From contig NC_060110.1 of the NCBI RefSeq assembly GCF_021155765.1, positions 1,054,001-1,118,000 of the forward strand: a stretch of 64,000 bases of DNA, written 5' to 3'. Positions 37,331-50,320 of this stretch are shown piece by piece. Every line of letters begins with the position of its first letter. Position 1 is the stretch's first letter. The notes under the pieces are model-generated. The model did not search any database. It was not told the origin of the DNA and saw only the letters and a list, made by a program, of their open reading frames with translations. Position numbers and translations under genes: made by a program. Source of the stretch: Diprion similis. Taxonomy: Eukaryota > Arthropoda > Insecta > Hymenoptera > Diprionidae.

Positions 37331-40300
37331 ATGTTGATGCGAGCGTGCGTCGTGTTCTCCGTTTTTTTTGTCAGCAAACTTTTAGTCGGAGTAAACACAC
37401 AGTTGCAATGTAAGGATGAAAGGGATCTGCCAGTGGACTGGTAAGTGACTCACAATATATTATTTGCTTTGTGCTTGATGCGTTGTTCACTCTTGAATTC
37501 ATAAGCCAATCGTATGATACATACGTACTTGCATCATAAAGTCTATAATGTATTTCTCTCGGCCTTTGACGTATAATGCATGATATTCCACTGCAGCATA
37601 CTTGCGTACGAACATTTTTTTTTAACTTCAATAGTAGTATTCAGCTACAGATTTTAGAGACAAGGCGATATAACTGGATAAATTTCATCCAAGATGGACT
37701 AATAGTGTTGCGCAATTCTATCAATTATTAAAAAAGTGCGCACTGAATGCACATTTCCTAGTTTTCACGCACTGAAAAGGCTAGAAAACTAATGACAACT
37801 GCACTTACAAATAGTGCGCACTTTGGGTGTAAGTCGAATCCGCCATAAGTGAACGATCACAGGCACGTCGAAAATATTTTCAAATAATTTCAAATTTCTT
37901 AGCCTCACAGTTTACTCTTGGGTTTACGCGAAACAAGTTGATTCATTTTTCTACAGAGTTTTGCCCTGCAGTTTTTAGCACTTCGCGTGAAAAAATGAAG
38001 TAACGCGTTTTCTGTCTAAAATTTTTTATATCTCTCCGAATATTAATAATTCAACTTGCAAAAAAAGTGCTCACTTAGCGCATTCTTCCTAGTTTTTAAT
38101 CAATGTTCAGAGAAGAAGACTAAGAAAGGTATGAGATGAATTCATCATGCCAGTACGTACTTTTGCTGTAAGTGGAATTTACCATCGTTTCATGCGTTTC
38201 AGTGCCACCCACAACTTCATGGATATTCCACTCTGAAAATATGAGATTCTTACAGATAAAAATTTCTAGTTTTACGATCAAATTACTTAAACAATTTTTT
38301 CATTTGCGGATGCTTAAAAAAACCATTTCAATGAGAAAACACGGTTGATGCTGAAGACCTATCCAAAATTAGATTTTAACTATCTATGATCAAATATAAA
38401 TTGGTTAAAATATATCTCAGTTCGGAGAATGAACATTTTTACATTTATGGATATAACATGTATATGATGTTGATTTATTTTATAAATCTTATGCTTCACA
38501 TATGGTGTACAATATTTCAGGTTTGTTATGTACAAACTTCCCAAAATATCGCAAAGTAGCAACGATTTGATAAGAAAAGGTGTGGCATATGTTTATATGA
38601 CGAGTAATACGATAAATGATGGGTGGAAATTATCAAAAAAATCAATCGGTTTGGAATCCTCGATTCCTGGTCGAACTTTAGCACCTTTGTATCAACAAGT
38701 AAGTATTTGCATTTACGATCCTTAGTCAAACTCATGTATTAATTAAAAATGTTTAAACAAATCCGACGTCATTTGCCATTTTAACTCAATATTTGCAAAT
38801 GTAACATTTGAAGTATCATTATAATTAACAAGATAATGATCCCTCACGAATATAGAAGGCGGTACCAAAATTATATACAATATTCTATGCAATTATTATA
38901 CGAATAAGAATTAGTAAACCATTTGATCTCTGCAAATTGCGAAAATACTACAAAACGGGTAGGTAAAGTTGAAATTAACATTTTGTTTATAATCATTAGA
39001 ACGATTCAATTCTTTGGACTTTATACAACGACCACGCTCCCAATAAGGCTGCTGTGGCAAAGTATGGGCATTCCAAGGGTGTAGTGATAGCAGACACCCA
39101 CCAAGGTTTCTGGTTGGTTCACAGTGTGCCTCAATATCCACCAGCACCCGATCATGGCACGGAGCCTCCACTAAGAGCTCGCAAAGAAAGATTTGTGAAT
39201 GCAAAATCACTCTCAGATCAAGGTTACAGCTATCCTAAAACTGGAGAACTGTACGGACAAAGCTTCTTGTGCATTTCTGTAGATAAAGATCAGTTTGATA
39301 TTATCGGCCTGCAGTTGATGTACAATGAAATTATTACATACAAGAATAATTTGCCAAAAAGCCTTACTCAGCAGTACCCAGTTTTGACAAAAGCAGCTAA
39401 CAAGATTCGCATCAACAATGCTCCGTACAACTCTAAAACATCAATTCAGTCTTTGAGTGGAACTGAATTTATATCATTTGCCAAAAGCGACAAATGGGAA
39501 AAGGGTAAAGGATGTTTTATTCTCAGCTTCAAAGTTTTTTTCCGTAGGAATTTCAGATTTACTTCATCAATACTTTTTTGACAAAAATTGTTAGCTATCG
39601 GATGGTGATAATTTTAATTCTAAATATCATTAGTGGCTTCGTGTGATCGAAAAACAATAAGAATTACACCAGTTCAACTTCTCCTTTACAACAAAACAAA
39701 ACGATCTACTAATTCATGATACGAACAACTTCTTATTATTAATATGAAACTCAATAACCAGGATTTCAATGGCACTCTTTGAATCATTCAATAACTTGGA
39801 TATTTACTGTCCTTCTACGGACTTTTATACCTATGTATACACTGCTACAAAACAGTACAGTGTAGTTAGTCTTCAGAACTTTAAATTTATATGTAATCGC
39901 AGACCTGTATGATGAATTCGTCGCACCGCAACTTGGAGCAGATCTTTTGGCTGAGACATGGCTACATGGTCCTGGCAGATTGCCATCAGATTGTAGTGGT
40001 GCGAAGTAAGTTTTGGTACATACTTATTAGATACATACAGTTTATAAACGTATTCATTTTATGAACTTACAACACAAAATTGTGGCCGATTATTTCAGAG
40101 TAATGAACGTCAAGTCTATTAATTTTCCCGAGGCAAATGTGATGTTTCCATCATCAAACGATCATTCGAAATGGGCTGTATCTAATAGTGCTAATAAAAA
40201 TCACAACTGGGTATGCATAGGAGACATTAACAGAGCTGTGAGTATTCTCAACGCATATTTTCTGATTCTTACACTTGTCACTGAATTTCTTCTTTCTGTT

Positions 40301-40525
40301 CTTTCTTCTATCAGGAAAGCGCTTCCTCATAATGATTTCTATTTTTGTGGCATTACAATAAGTGATGAATGATACTTGATTTTAATAAAATTGTTTACAT
40401 TTCAGAGTACTCAATTGGAGCGAGGGGGTGGCACGGTGTGCTTGAATTCACAGGATTTATGGACAAGTTATCGTCATATTGTAAACGATGTGGAAGCATG
40501 TCCCAAAAAATGGTCTCGTTTCTAG
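37331..40525 (+). CDS. DNaseII: Deoxyribonuclease II (acid DNase), 6 exons, 384 aa
   Basis: Lysosomal endonuclease that degrades engulfed DNA at acid pH without divalent metal. Exons: 37331-37440, 38521-38698, 39000-39504, 39903-40005, 40099-40237, 40406-40525, with phases consistent throughout. The N-terminus has a hydrophobic signal peptide (MLMRACVVFSVFFVSKLLVG, residues 1-20), then the family start C-K-D-E...PVDWFVMYKLPK. Both phospholipase-D-like catalytic HxK motifs are present: HSK at about 120-122 (YGHSKGVVIADTHQGFWLVH) and HSK at about 321-323 (SNDHSKWAVS). It ends ACPKKWSRF. The length is normal for the family and nothing is broken. An acceptor at 37297-37298 implies an upstream noncoding exon, and AATAAA at 41063-41068 could end the transcript. 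Confidence 0.95.
37441..38520 (+). other. DNase II intron 1 with ~120-bp direct repeat
   Basis: Two related segments, about 37725-37850 and 38058-38175, share AAAAAAGTG[CT][GT]CACT..., then TTCCTAGTTTT, and end in GTAAGT..GAAT. Probably a degraded local duplication. No other feature. Confidence 0.5.
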
Positions 40526-41090
40526 AATTGGATATCTAACTCAGTTTAAAAAATAGATATAACTTTTACTTGCAGTATTGCCTCTGAATAAGGCCGCTTG
40601 AAAGCGTTAAAAAAAACATTATTCTTGGAAATTACTTGGTCTATCAGTAACTCGAGCACGACTCGACTCCGCCGGCTTGACCTCTGAATAGAACTACGTG
40701 TCTCTTTACATAAGTAATTGTTCAAACACTCGTAAACAGAAATATATAGTGATGGAAGCACTCGAGCAAGGATTGGGAGGAATGGCCCTATTCAGATACG
40801 CTATATTCAGAGGGAATACTGTGTTTAATTTACTAAATCTACCTCTTGCCAAATTCAGTAAAAAATGCATGTATCATAGGGTCATTAATGATTGAATTTG
40901 GAGTTGGACCATATTATTTTTCAGGTTGTAGGCGAGTCTCAAATCAGTACAAAACTTTTCATATAAAGAGTAAGTCAATAACACAATTTGTGTCTAGACA
41001 ACAGTATTCGAGATTAGTATATATAACGATTGAATATTATTTTTCCGTTCTTGCATTGGAGAAATAAACATCATGAGTCAACTTGAGTAA
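40526..41090 (+). other. DNase II 3' UTR / downstream, with polyA signal
   Basis: The first canonical AATAAA after the stop is at 41063-41068. Within it, segments near 40574-40600 and 40785-40830 (CCTCTGAATAAGGCC versus GGCCCTATTCAG) are partly inverted copies, perhaps an old fold-back remnant. Confidence 0.45.
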
Positions 41091-41159
41091 CATTTGATGT
41101 GTTTTGTTTACTACTTGCTTTTGTTTTTCTTGTCCTCGTTTGCATGTTTGGCTCTCAAA

Positions 41160-41410
41160 CCAAAGGTTTGGCTTCTGACACCATTGTGTCACAATATGCC
41201 AAAGCAACTTAACAACACGTGATTACCGCTACAACGAAAGAAGATATCTTTCGTATCATGGTGTTATCGGGTTCCATCGGGCCGTCCAGCGGTTCTTCTT
41301 GTTCTTCTTTTTCCTTCTGACTATTCCCCTTGTCCAACGGTTCAGAATGAAACAAATGGGGATTCGTTTTTGTCAAACTTTGCCCAGGGGGCAGCATCAT
41401 AGTTCATTCT
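41160..41410 (-). mobile_element. Possible LTR end plus primer-binding site (gypsy-type) fragment
   Basis: On the minus strand TATTGTGACACAA is followed by TGGTGTCAGAAGCC, a typical LTR end and tRNA primer-binding site of Ty3/gypsy-like elements. The upstream ORF (41209-41400, MMLPPGQSLTKTNPHLF and onward) would fall in the LTR and resembles no gene. There is no gag or pol next to it. A fragment at best. Confidence 0.3.
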
Positions 41411-42201
41411 ATGTCGGGCAAATATTTAATATTAGAAATAATACTTGTGTTATCGAACAACACGGATAAAAATGAATAACCGATTTTATTTAGTTTGTAC
41501 AATCATTGAATGGGAAAGGATAACTCAGCTATATATTTACCTGTATAATAATTTTCTTTTTTTTCAACAAATACATCCTTCGCAAAGTAGCTAGAACATA
41601 ACCTCAACGCAACCTCGAAGATTTCGAAGACCAAAAATTTGTATTTATGGTATTTTTCGATAGGAATCGGCGTTTCCCATCTCTTGGAAAAGTGAAAGTT
41701 GCATTACCTCTACAAAAAGGCACAGAAATGTTAATTTCTAATTTTCAAAAAGCACCATTTGAATATTGGCGCTTGACAAAACTTGCTAATATGCTGCTTT
41801 CAAGCGGATGAGTTTGGCAACACGGATCCTCATTGTCACGCTGTTCGGTACAAGTTACCGTTGGCTGTAGACTAAAATCAAAAATCTTCAGTCAATGAAG
41901 TTACCAACAATTCAAAGAGTAACCAGTAAGTACGCAAATCGTAATGCCGATAAACTGAAATACCGACATCGGTGATCTGTCCTTTTCTATCTCACGCTGT
42001 AAACGAAGATGAAAACGTAGAGTTACCGACGATACCATCTGTTCGAAGTATTCTTTTACCGGACTACCAAATTGCTAAAAGTACCGACAAGTACTTCGCT
42101 CATTACGCGCTTTGAACTGGCATGTAAAATTATCGAACGGTGGCTTCCTTCGTTCAGCATAGAGTATGTAGAACGTAGATACCTTTAGTTTTCCACATAT
42201 T
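41411..42201. other. Intergenic / promoter region of the ZAD gene
   Basis: No gene. An initiator-like TTCAGCATAG lies near 42154 and the start codon of the zinc-finger gene is at 42202. The short TACCGAC-like word recurs several times between 41900 and 42110. Confidence 0.4.
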
Positions 42202-44515
42202 ATGGCGACGAGAGAAGGGTTCAATCAAGAATTCAGTGAAATATGCAGACTTTGCTTGAAGCAGGAGGATGTTATGGAATCAATTTTCCAAACGATTGAT
42301 GGGGAAGACACAGAATTTTCACTCGCTCAAAGAATTTCTACCATTGCACGGGTGCAGGTGGGTGTGGCCACGTTCACTTCATCGAGCAAACGCATCTTAT
42401 TGCGAGCTGCACGCGCCCGCGGGATGCGTTTGTGCTAAAAACGAAAGGCACTTTACATCATATTTAATTGATCGGATTTACGTACAAGCGTATGTAAATA
42501 CTAATGACATTAATGCATCTGTACTTAATAAGAGTCAGGATTAGCAGTAAAATATTAGTCCCCATTAAATTAATTCTAGCAATGTACAAAACTTGTCGTT
42601 TTTTTGGAGGTTATCTCATCTAAAATGCGATTACGTAGGTACAACTGAGCCAACTTATGCACGAGTAAGAAATTGATGCATTTCTCAGGTTCACGAAGAT
42701 GATGGATTACCCACGCTCATTTGTGGCACATGTCGTCACCAGGTCGAGAAATCCTACAACTTTCGCCTGCTCGTCGAAATCTCTGATCGCACACTACGCA
42801 ACTGTTTGGAGGGACCTCAGGTCGAGACTTCGGAACAGATGATCAAGCAAGAACTATCTGATCCAAATGTAGATTCTGCAGATGAGGAAAACGTCGGTCT
42901 GGAGCATTTTTTTTTAGACACCAATTTAACCGAATCTGACATAGATCCAAGAGCAATTAACGTTATTCTAGTACAGTCTGAAGATGGCACTAGAGTATTA
43001 AATATATGCAGTATCAACGATTCTCAAGATACTGAGAATTTGGAAGGGACGGCATCTGTTAAAAATGAGTATTCAGTAAGCTCGGAACAAGAAGAAGATG
43101 CTACGATGTTCCAAGTCTTGGAACAGGATGAAAGAAGATCAGAGCCAAACGATTTAGAAGATAATCAACAGTTAACGAGCCCTAAAAAAATCTATCTTCA
43201 AGATTTAGAACCTCAGCTGCAATCAGTCCACCCTTGCAACAAATGTGATAAATTTTTTTCAACTGACGAAGATTTGGATACTCATTTCACAATTGGACAT
43301 GAAGATGATAATGAATATCTCGACACATCAGATATTGAAATCAGATGCCAATTGTGTTTTGATGCGTTTGAGTCATTGGAAGATCTGAAAAATCATGTTA
43401 TTGAACATTTCGCCAACGGCAGAAGACTGAGTACCGTTAAATCAGAGACATATATTCCTAGTGCAGGAGAAGAAATGTGCGACGTCATTGAAACAATTAC
43501 TGACAACGATTCTGATTATGTATTGGGAGTACCAAAGAGTGAGGAAGCAGAAGTAATAACACAGAATCATTATGGAAACAAGATTACAGGTCCCACTGTC
43601 GAAGATGGATTGATTGAAATCAGTATTGATAACATTAGTGAACATAGTTCTCAACCGAATAGTCATAAGGATGGTGATTCATTAGACGTAGAATTAGAGT
43701 TAGGCTTAGATAATAATACCGAATATCAGTCTGACATTTTTTATTGCGTTGGAGAGTACTTGCCTGACCTTGTAAAGGTACGATCTACCGGTAATTTTCC
43801 CTGTACACAATGTGATAAAACGTTTACGCAAAAGCATGAACAAACTTTACATCTAAGGAGACATCTCGGTGTTAAACCCTTTAAGTGTACTTCTTGCGAT
43901 GAAACTTTCATAACAAATGCTTTGAGGAAAGAACATGAACGAGGCCACACTGGAGAAAAAGGGTTTGTCTGCGTGGTTTGTGGTAAAAGCTTTGTTAAAA
44001 AGTCTGAATTAAAATATCACGAAGGCGTTCATACTGATACTCCATCAACTTGTAATATTTGCAACAAAGAATTTACTAATGTACAATCTCTAAAAATGCA
44101 CACAAAGCGACATATTTTAGGTAGTAGGTACGTTTGCGAGACATGTGGCAAAAGTTATTATACTAATTCTGAACTTGCCAGGCATGTACAGATGCATTCA
44201 GGCAAACGTGAATATCCTTGCCATCTCTGCGAAACTTCGTTCCTTTCACGTCCAGAATTGAATAGACATCTGCGATATCATATCGGAGAAAAAACATTTC
44301 GATGCAAAATTTGCTTCAAGTCTTATTTCGAGTCAGGTCATTTGAAAATACACGAAAGGGTGCATACAGGCGAAAAGCCTTACGTCTGTACAGTTTGCAA
44401 TAAAGCTTTTGTAACCAAACCGAAATTAGTAAGGCACCAGAAAATTCATGCGAAAGAACAAATTATGAAATGTGATATCAATGATCAGCAACAAATAATG
44501 ACTGAAGATACATGA
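42202..44515 (+). CDS. ZAD-type C2H2 zinc-finger protein, 2 exons, 660 aa, ten fingers
   Basis: Presumed nuclear DNA-binding transcription regulator. Exons 42202-42357 and 42689-44515 join in phase 0 (CAG|GTGGGT donor, TTTCTCAG acceptor). The N-terminal zinc-finger-associated domain (ZAD, an arthropod-type dimerisation module) uses Cys15 and Cys18 (ICRLC) from exon 1 and Cys64 and Cys67 (LICGTC) from exon 2, so splicing is needed to make it. A long acidic region follows, with two isolated C2H2 fingers (about 233-292; HPCNKC..., IRCQLC...). A second acidic linker leads to eight tandem fingers (about 422-640; FPCTQC to YVCTVC...HQKIH) with TGEKP-type linkers in places. The orthologue cannot be named: ZAD genes form large lineage-specific families. 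AATAAA at 45116-45121 is a likely polyA signal. Confidence 0.95.
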
Positions 44516-45560
44516 TCGAAAACAATCTCGTAATGAATCTTGCATATATATATATATATATACGCATATAATATTTTCTCATTGGAGGTAACTGACCGTT
44601 GAATCAAAAGCATGAAATTCATTTTAAACCGAAGAAGATTCAGTTAGTATAAACAAGGTGGCCATAGATCGGAAGAACCTATAAAATCTGGAAAAGTCGT
44701 GAAATTTTCAGAAGTACATGGAAGGACAACATCAATTGTGGTTAGAGAATGAAGAAAATACTAGTTGTTCTAATCTATAAAAGTTGAAATCATCCACTGA
44801 TTCCGCTGTGGAATATGAGGAAAATGAACCACTCGAAAATTTAACGTTTAACGAGTTCTTACATAGTAATTTTGCAAAGTGGTGGATAATATGTAACTTT
44901 CATCGCAATTCTTCACACTTTTATGAAGCACTATTAGTGAAATGTTAATGAAAAGTTACAGGTGTTTGAGTTTTATTGCGACGTCATAATTCGGAATATA
45001 CAATTGGGAATAACTTTGAGACTACATCTGAATACACTTTGCAATTAAATTTGAATGTTCACATATGGTAAAAGGTACAATTATTGATATACTGCGGATA
45101 ATCTAAGTTGTTATTAATAAATTTCGAATCATGTTTTCACACGTAGGTTTGGCTGTCTCAATCCCTTCATCTTGTCAATAATTATAGGGATGCCATTAAC
45201 TGAACTTCTTAGCCCATATCCGGAAAAAATTTGGAGAAGTACTTCGTTTTAAAGTACTGATTGTGAGTGGAAAGTATTAAAAAACCTTGAAAAGACAGAA
45301 ATATTTTTTCTTGGTATTTGTGGCCACCGCCTAAATCGTCTGTGAAAGTATGTTTACAACGTATCTATAATTTAATCTCAGTATATTACTAATTATCAAA
45401 CCGTGAGTTGATTATCATGCGAGTTTCCAAAGATATTGTACAATCGGCAGTAATTGCTCAATACTCATTATGTAAGTTTAATCTGTTAGGAGTGAGAATT
45501 GAATTTAAAAAAATCAAGTTTATTTTTTTGTTTTTTGCGTCGTATAGTTTTGGTGTAATT
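44516..45560 (+). other. 3' UTR of ZAD gene and short intergenic
   Basis: Starts with a TA tract near 44546. The polyA signal AATAAA is at 45116-45121. No other feature. Confidence 0.55.
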
Positions 45561-45781
45561 GAGATAAAGCTGAAACTAGTAACGTTATTGAATTTTCACG
45601 TTTCCGAAAAATCGTTATTTTGCAATCTCAGAAACGTGTGAAAAGTAGTAAACCATAATAAATTAAAGCCAAGCATATTCATATTTTGAAAACGACCACT
45701 TCAGTCACTATGTGAGATTGCAAAATAGTGATTTTTCCCCACAATGTTTCGTTACGTTAACGTTACTAACTGCGCCCTCAT
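45561..45781. mobile_element. ~220-bp MITE, copy D
   Basis: The left end is AAAGCTGAAACTAGTAACGT and the right end is CGTTACTAACTGCGCCCTCA. The inner part is also inverted (TTATTTTGCAATCTCA versus TGAGATTGCAAAATAGTG), so inverted arms extend to ~65 bp. Same family as copies A, B, C and E. Confidence 0.72.
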
Positions 45782-45962
45782 TAATTGAGTATTAATTTAT
45801 TGACCAGGTGGGTTGATTTTGACCAATAAAATTTATCCCTAAATCAATATCTTTTTGAATGAGTGATGTAATGAATACCCATCGTTACGTGTATGTGTGC
45901 GTGTGAGTGTGTACAGCTAGCAAAAGATGCTATCATTGTACTATGTATGTACCCTATAAAAT

Positions 45963-46020
45963 AAACAAATCTTCAGTAAAATACCAAAAATTAAAGTTAA
46001 ATAACCTTCCAAATATTACA
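45963..46020 (+). repeat. LTR-like repeat, 5' copy
   Basis: About 58 bp (ATCTTCAGTAAAATACC..., ending AATATTACA) following AATAAA. It is about 80% similar to 50263-50320, on the other side of the gag-USP7 block. It could be the U5 ends of two decayed LTRs. Confidence 0.45.
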
Positions 46021-46149
46021 TCGTGAAGTCGACTAATAGATAAAACAATGGTGAAAGGTGAAGAATAAGAAATATTCTGGGGTTAATGACCTAAGTGTAT
46101 GAGCGTGGAAGGCAATTTCAGTGAAAATTGACGCAAATTCAAACAAAGC

Positions 46150-46830
46150 TATGACATTAATATGAAAGCATTAGAAAAAACAAATGTTGAATTGAAAATA
46201 AAAGTTGCCATGATTTTAAATTTAATTGTTGAAGATGTGCACGAGCTGTTGTAACATGTTTAATATAAGTGACACTGACAAACAGAATGAACAAAAAGTG
46301 ATCGAACATTTCGAAGCTTACAGTGTTCCAAGACAAATGTTGTGTTTGAGAGACTTGTGTTTTACACAAGAGATCAAAAAGAGGGCGAAACGTTCGAGCA
46401 ATTCTTAACAGACATTAAAAAATTGTCAAAAAACTATGAAATCCAAAATCTCACGGATCAAATTATCAAACATCGTATAGTACTAGAGATAAATGATGTA
46501 ACATTACAAGAAAGATTTCTCCGAATTGATGAATTTGGACATGAAAAAACAGTTGATTATTTGGAAGTCACTGAAGCATCAAAAACTTGGGCAAAAAATT
46601 TGCAAGTTCAGTCTGTCAAACGTATAAAACCATACAAAAACAAAGGGGACAAAAAGAGCAAAGTTCCCGAGGGAGGTAAAAAGACTGACCAGTTCAACTG
46701 TGGAAGGCTTGCACAAAGACTTTGGCTTTGTCAGTGTCTTGTTTTCACAAAGAAGTATACAAGATCTGCGATTCTCAACAACTTTGCAGTATCCTGTCGC
46801 GTAAAGGATGTCAAGGAAATACAGGAATCT
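46150..46830 (+). pseudogene. Decayed Ty3/gypsy-type gag fragment
   Basis: Retrotransposon capsid remnant. The frames read KVAMILNLIVEDVHELL, then MFNISDTDKQNEQKVIEHFE, then DQKEGETFEQFLTDIKKL and IVLEINDVTLQERFLRID, the pattern of gypsy-type Gag found widely in insects. At least two frameshifts and one stop (near 46250 and 46340) break it. A degenerate zinc knuckle (FNCGRL...CRVKD) follows at about 46700-46815. No protease or pol continues; instead the frame runs into USP7-like sequence. Confidence 0.7.
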
Positions 46831-46834
46831 GAAG

Positions 46835-48785
<1,951 letters not shown>

Positions 48786-48920
48786 GTTGGAATTGAAGTG
48801 TATTTGATGGAGGATGGAATAGAAGTTCATTAGACGGATCTTGGAATTAAAGATGATTTGACGAAGGTTGGCATTGTAGTTGATTATACGATAGTTGGGG
48901 TTGAAGTGCGGCTGATATGA
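48786..48920 (+). repeat. 27-bp tandem repeat, five degenerate units
   Basis: Five successive 27-nt units with the pattern GTTGGAATTGAAGT..GATTTGA. As codons they give a nine-residue repeat (VGIEVYLME, DGIEVH*TD, LGIKDDLTK, VGIVVDYTI, VGVEVRLI) with one internal stop. It could be an eroded coding repeat or a minisatellite. Confidence 0.75.
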
Positions 48921-49341
48921 GACAAAGAGTGCGAGTGAAAGGTGCGAAAATCCAGAACAGTGGGGGGCATAATTAGCAGAGTAAGCCGGTAGCGAGCGGC
49001 GTGAGGCTGGATAGAATTAAGAGGACACGATGGAGACTATAGCGTTACTACAAGGAATGTCGAAGAGTTAGCAGGTAGAGGTAAGAGGTGGTCGAAGAAG
49101 ATGGGAAAGACGTGTGCGGGAACGCTGACGTAACATGTCAATGATGAGAAAAAGTTGCTCCATTTGAGAAAGAAAATTTTTCTCGAAAACCAGTAACAAC
49201 AACTCAATAACATATTAAATTTTTTTAATTAAATTGGTTATGTAAATCCTGAGTAATAAATTACTTTACTTTTTTTAATTGTTTATTTTTCAAAAACCAA
49301 TAGGTTGAGGTCTGATACTTATAGGGTCGTAAAATTTTAAT
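48921..49341. other. Unassigned sequence
   Basis: A purine-rich stretch (48.95-49.13 kb) followed by AT-rich sequence. Nothing recognisable. Confidence 0.5.
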
Positions 49342-49825
49342 TAGGGTTGTGCGGGTTCCTAAAATCTCGAGGAAAAAAATTCGGGTTCGGGACGGGCTTT
49401 TATTGGATCGAGTTTATTGGTGATCCCGGAATGGATGGAAAACCCGGAATCTTCGGGAAACGCGGGATTTCATAAAATCCGAAATCTTCGGGAAATCAAG
49501 AATTTTTGAGAAACCGAAAACGTGAGTAACTTAACTTACCTAATATTTATAATACTGGACAAATATTAAATTCTAAATACTAATAGTAAATAGTATGTAT
49601 ATCTAAATGACATCAGTATTTTCAGTAAAAACTGTACCTTCCATTGAGAGATCTGGGAATCCCAAAAATGTCAACAAAATTAATATTGTCGTGAATCCCG
49701 ACATTTTCATGAATTCCGATGTTCCCGGTAATCTCGAAAATTTCGGGAACCCAGCTTGAAACTAATAGATTTTTCCCGACCCAACCCGACCCGACCCAAA
49801 GAATTCTGATACCCGTACAGCCGTA
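49342..49825. mobile_element. hAT-like non-autonomous element, 484 bp
   Basis: Terminal inverted repeats are TAGGGTTGTGCGGGT on the left and ACCCGTACAGCCGTA on the right. They extend into imperfectly inverted GGGTTCGGG/CCCGACCC-rich subterminal sequence. The flanking 8-bp duplications are ATTTTAAT and ATTTTATT (one mismatch). An 8-bp target duplication and this type of TIR fit the hAT superfamily. No transposase. Confidence 0.7.
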
Positions 49826-50224
49826 ATTTTATTAATACACATATGGAAATTTATTCTGCGACAGTTAATTTTTTCCCTAGCCAGTTACGTCGGCAATGAA
49901 TTGCAATTCGAGAACTTCGACCCGTAGCGCGGCACCCGGAAAGTGTTAGGAAAAATTAGCTGTCGCACCATCAATTTCCGTAAGTGTACCCACTGATCCA
50001 TAAAATATCATTCTAATATTCGCAAAAGGCATGTTTAACCTGCTTACCTCCCTATGGCCGTTATTTTATTAGTGTGTATCATTTTTTAGGTAATGTTAGA
50101 TTATTAGAAAAATATTTGTCATAATATTGGTTCACTAAAACAAGCCTTAACATTTGAAAATCTGATTTGTCTCAAAGCCGAAGAAAAATAATGACACCTA
50201 TATACCCGCCTGAAAAGGGGTGGA

Positions 50225-50242
50225 GGGGGGGGGGGGGGGGGG
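50225..50242 (+). repeat. G18 tract
   Basis: 18 consecutive G, just before the 3' LTR-like repeat. Confidence 0.9.
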
Positions 50243-50262
50243 CTGAATACGCTCCTGGAATT

Positions 50263-50320
50263 GAACACATCTTCAGTAAAATACTAAAAATTAAAGATTA
50301 GTAACTCTTTAAACATTACA
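50263..50320 (+). repeat. LTR-like repeat, 3' copy
   Basis: ATCTTCAGTAAAATACTAAA and onward, ending AACATTACA; a direct repeat of 45963-46020. With that copy it brackets the gag/USP7/hAT block over about 4.3 kb. Confidence 0.45.

Noticed and set aside
42817..43950. Minus-strand ORFs opposite the zinc-finger gene
   Set aside because: Shadows of the plus-strand coding sequence.
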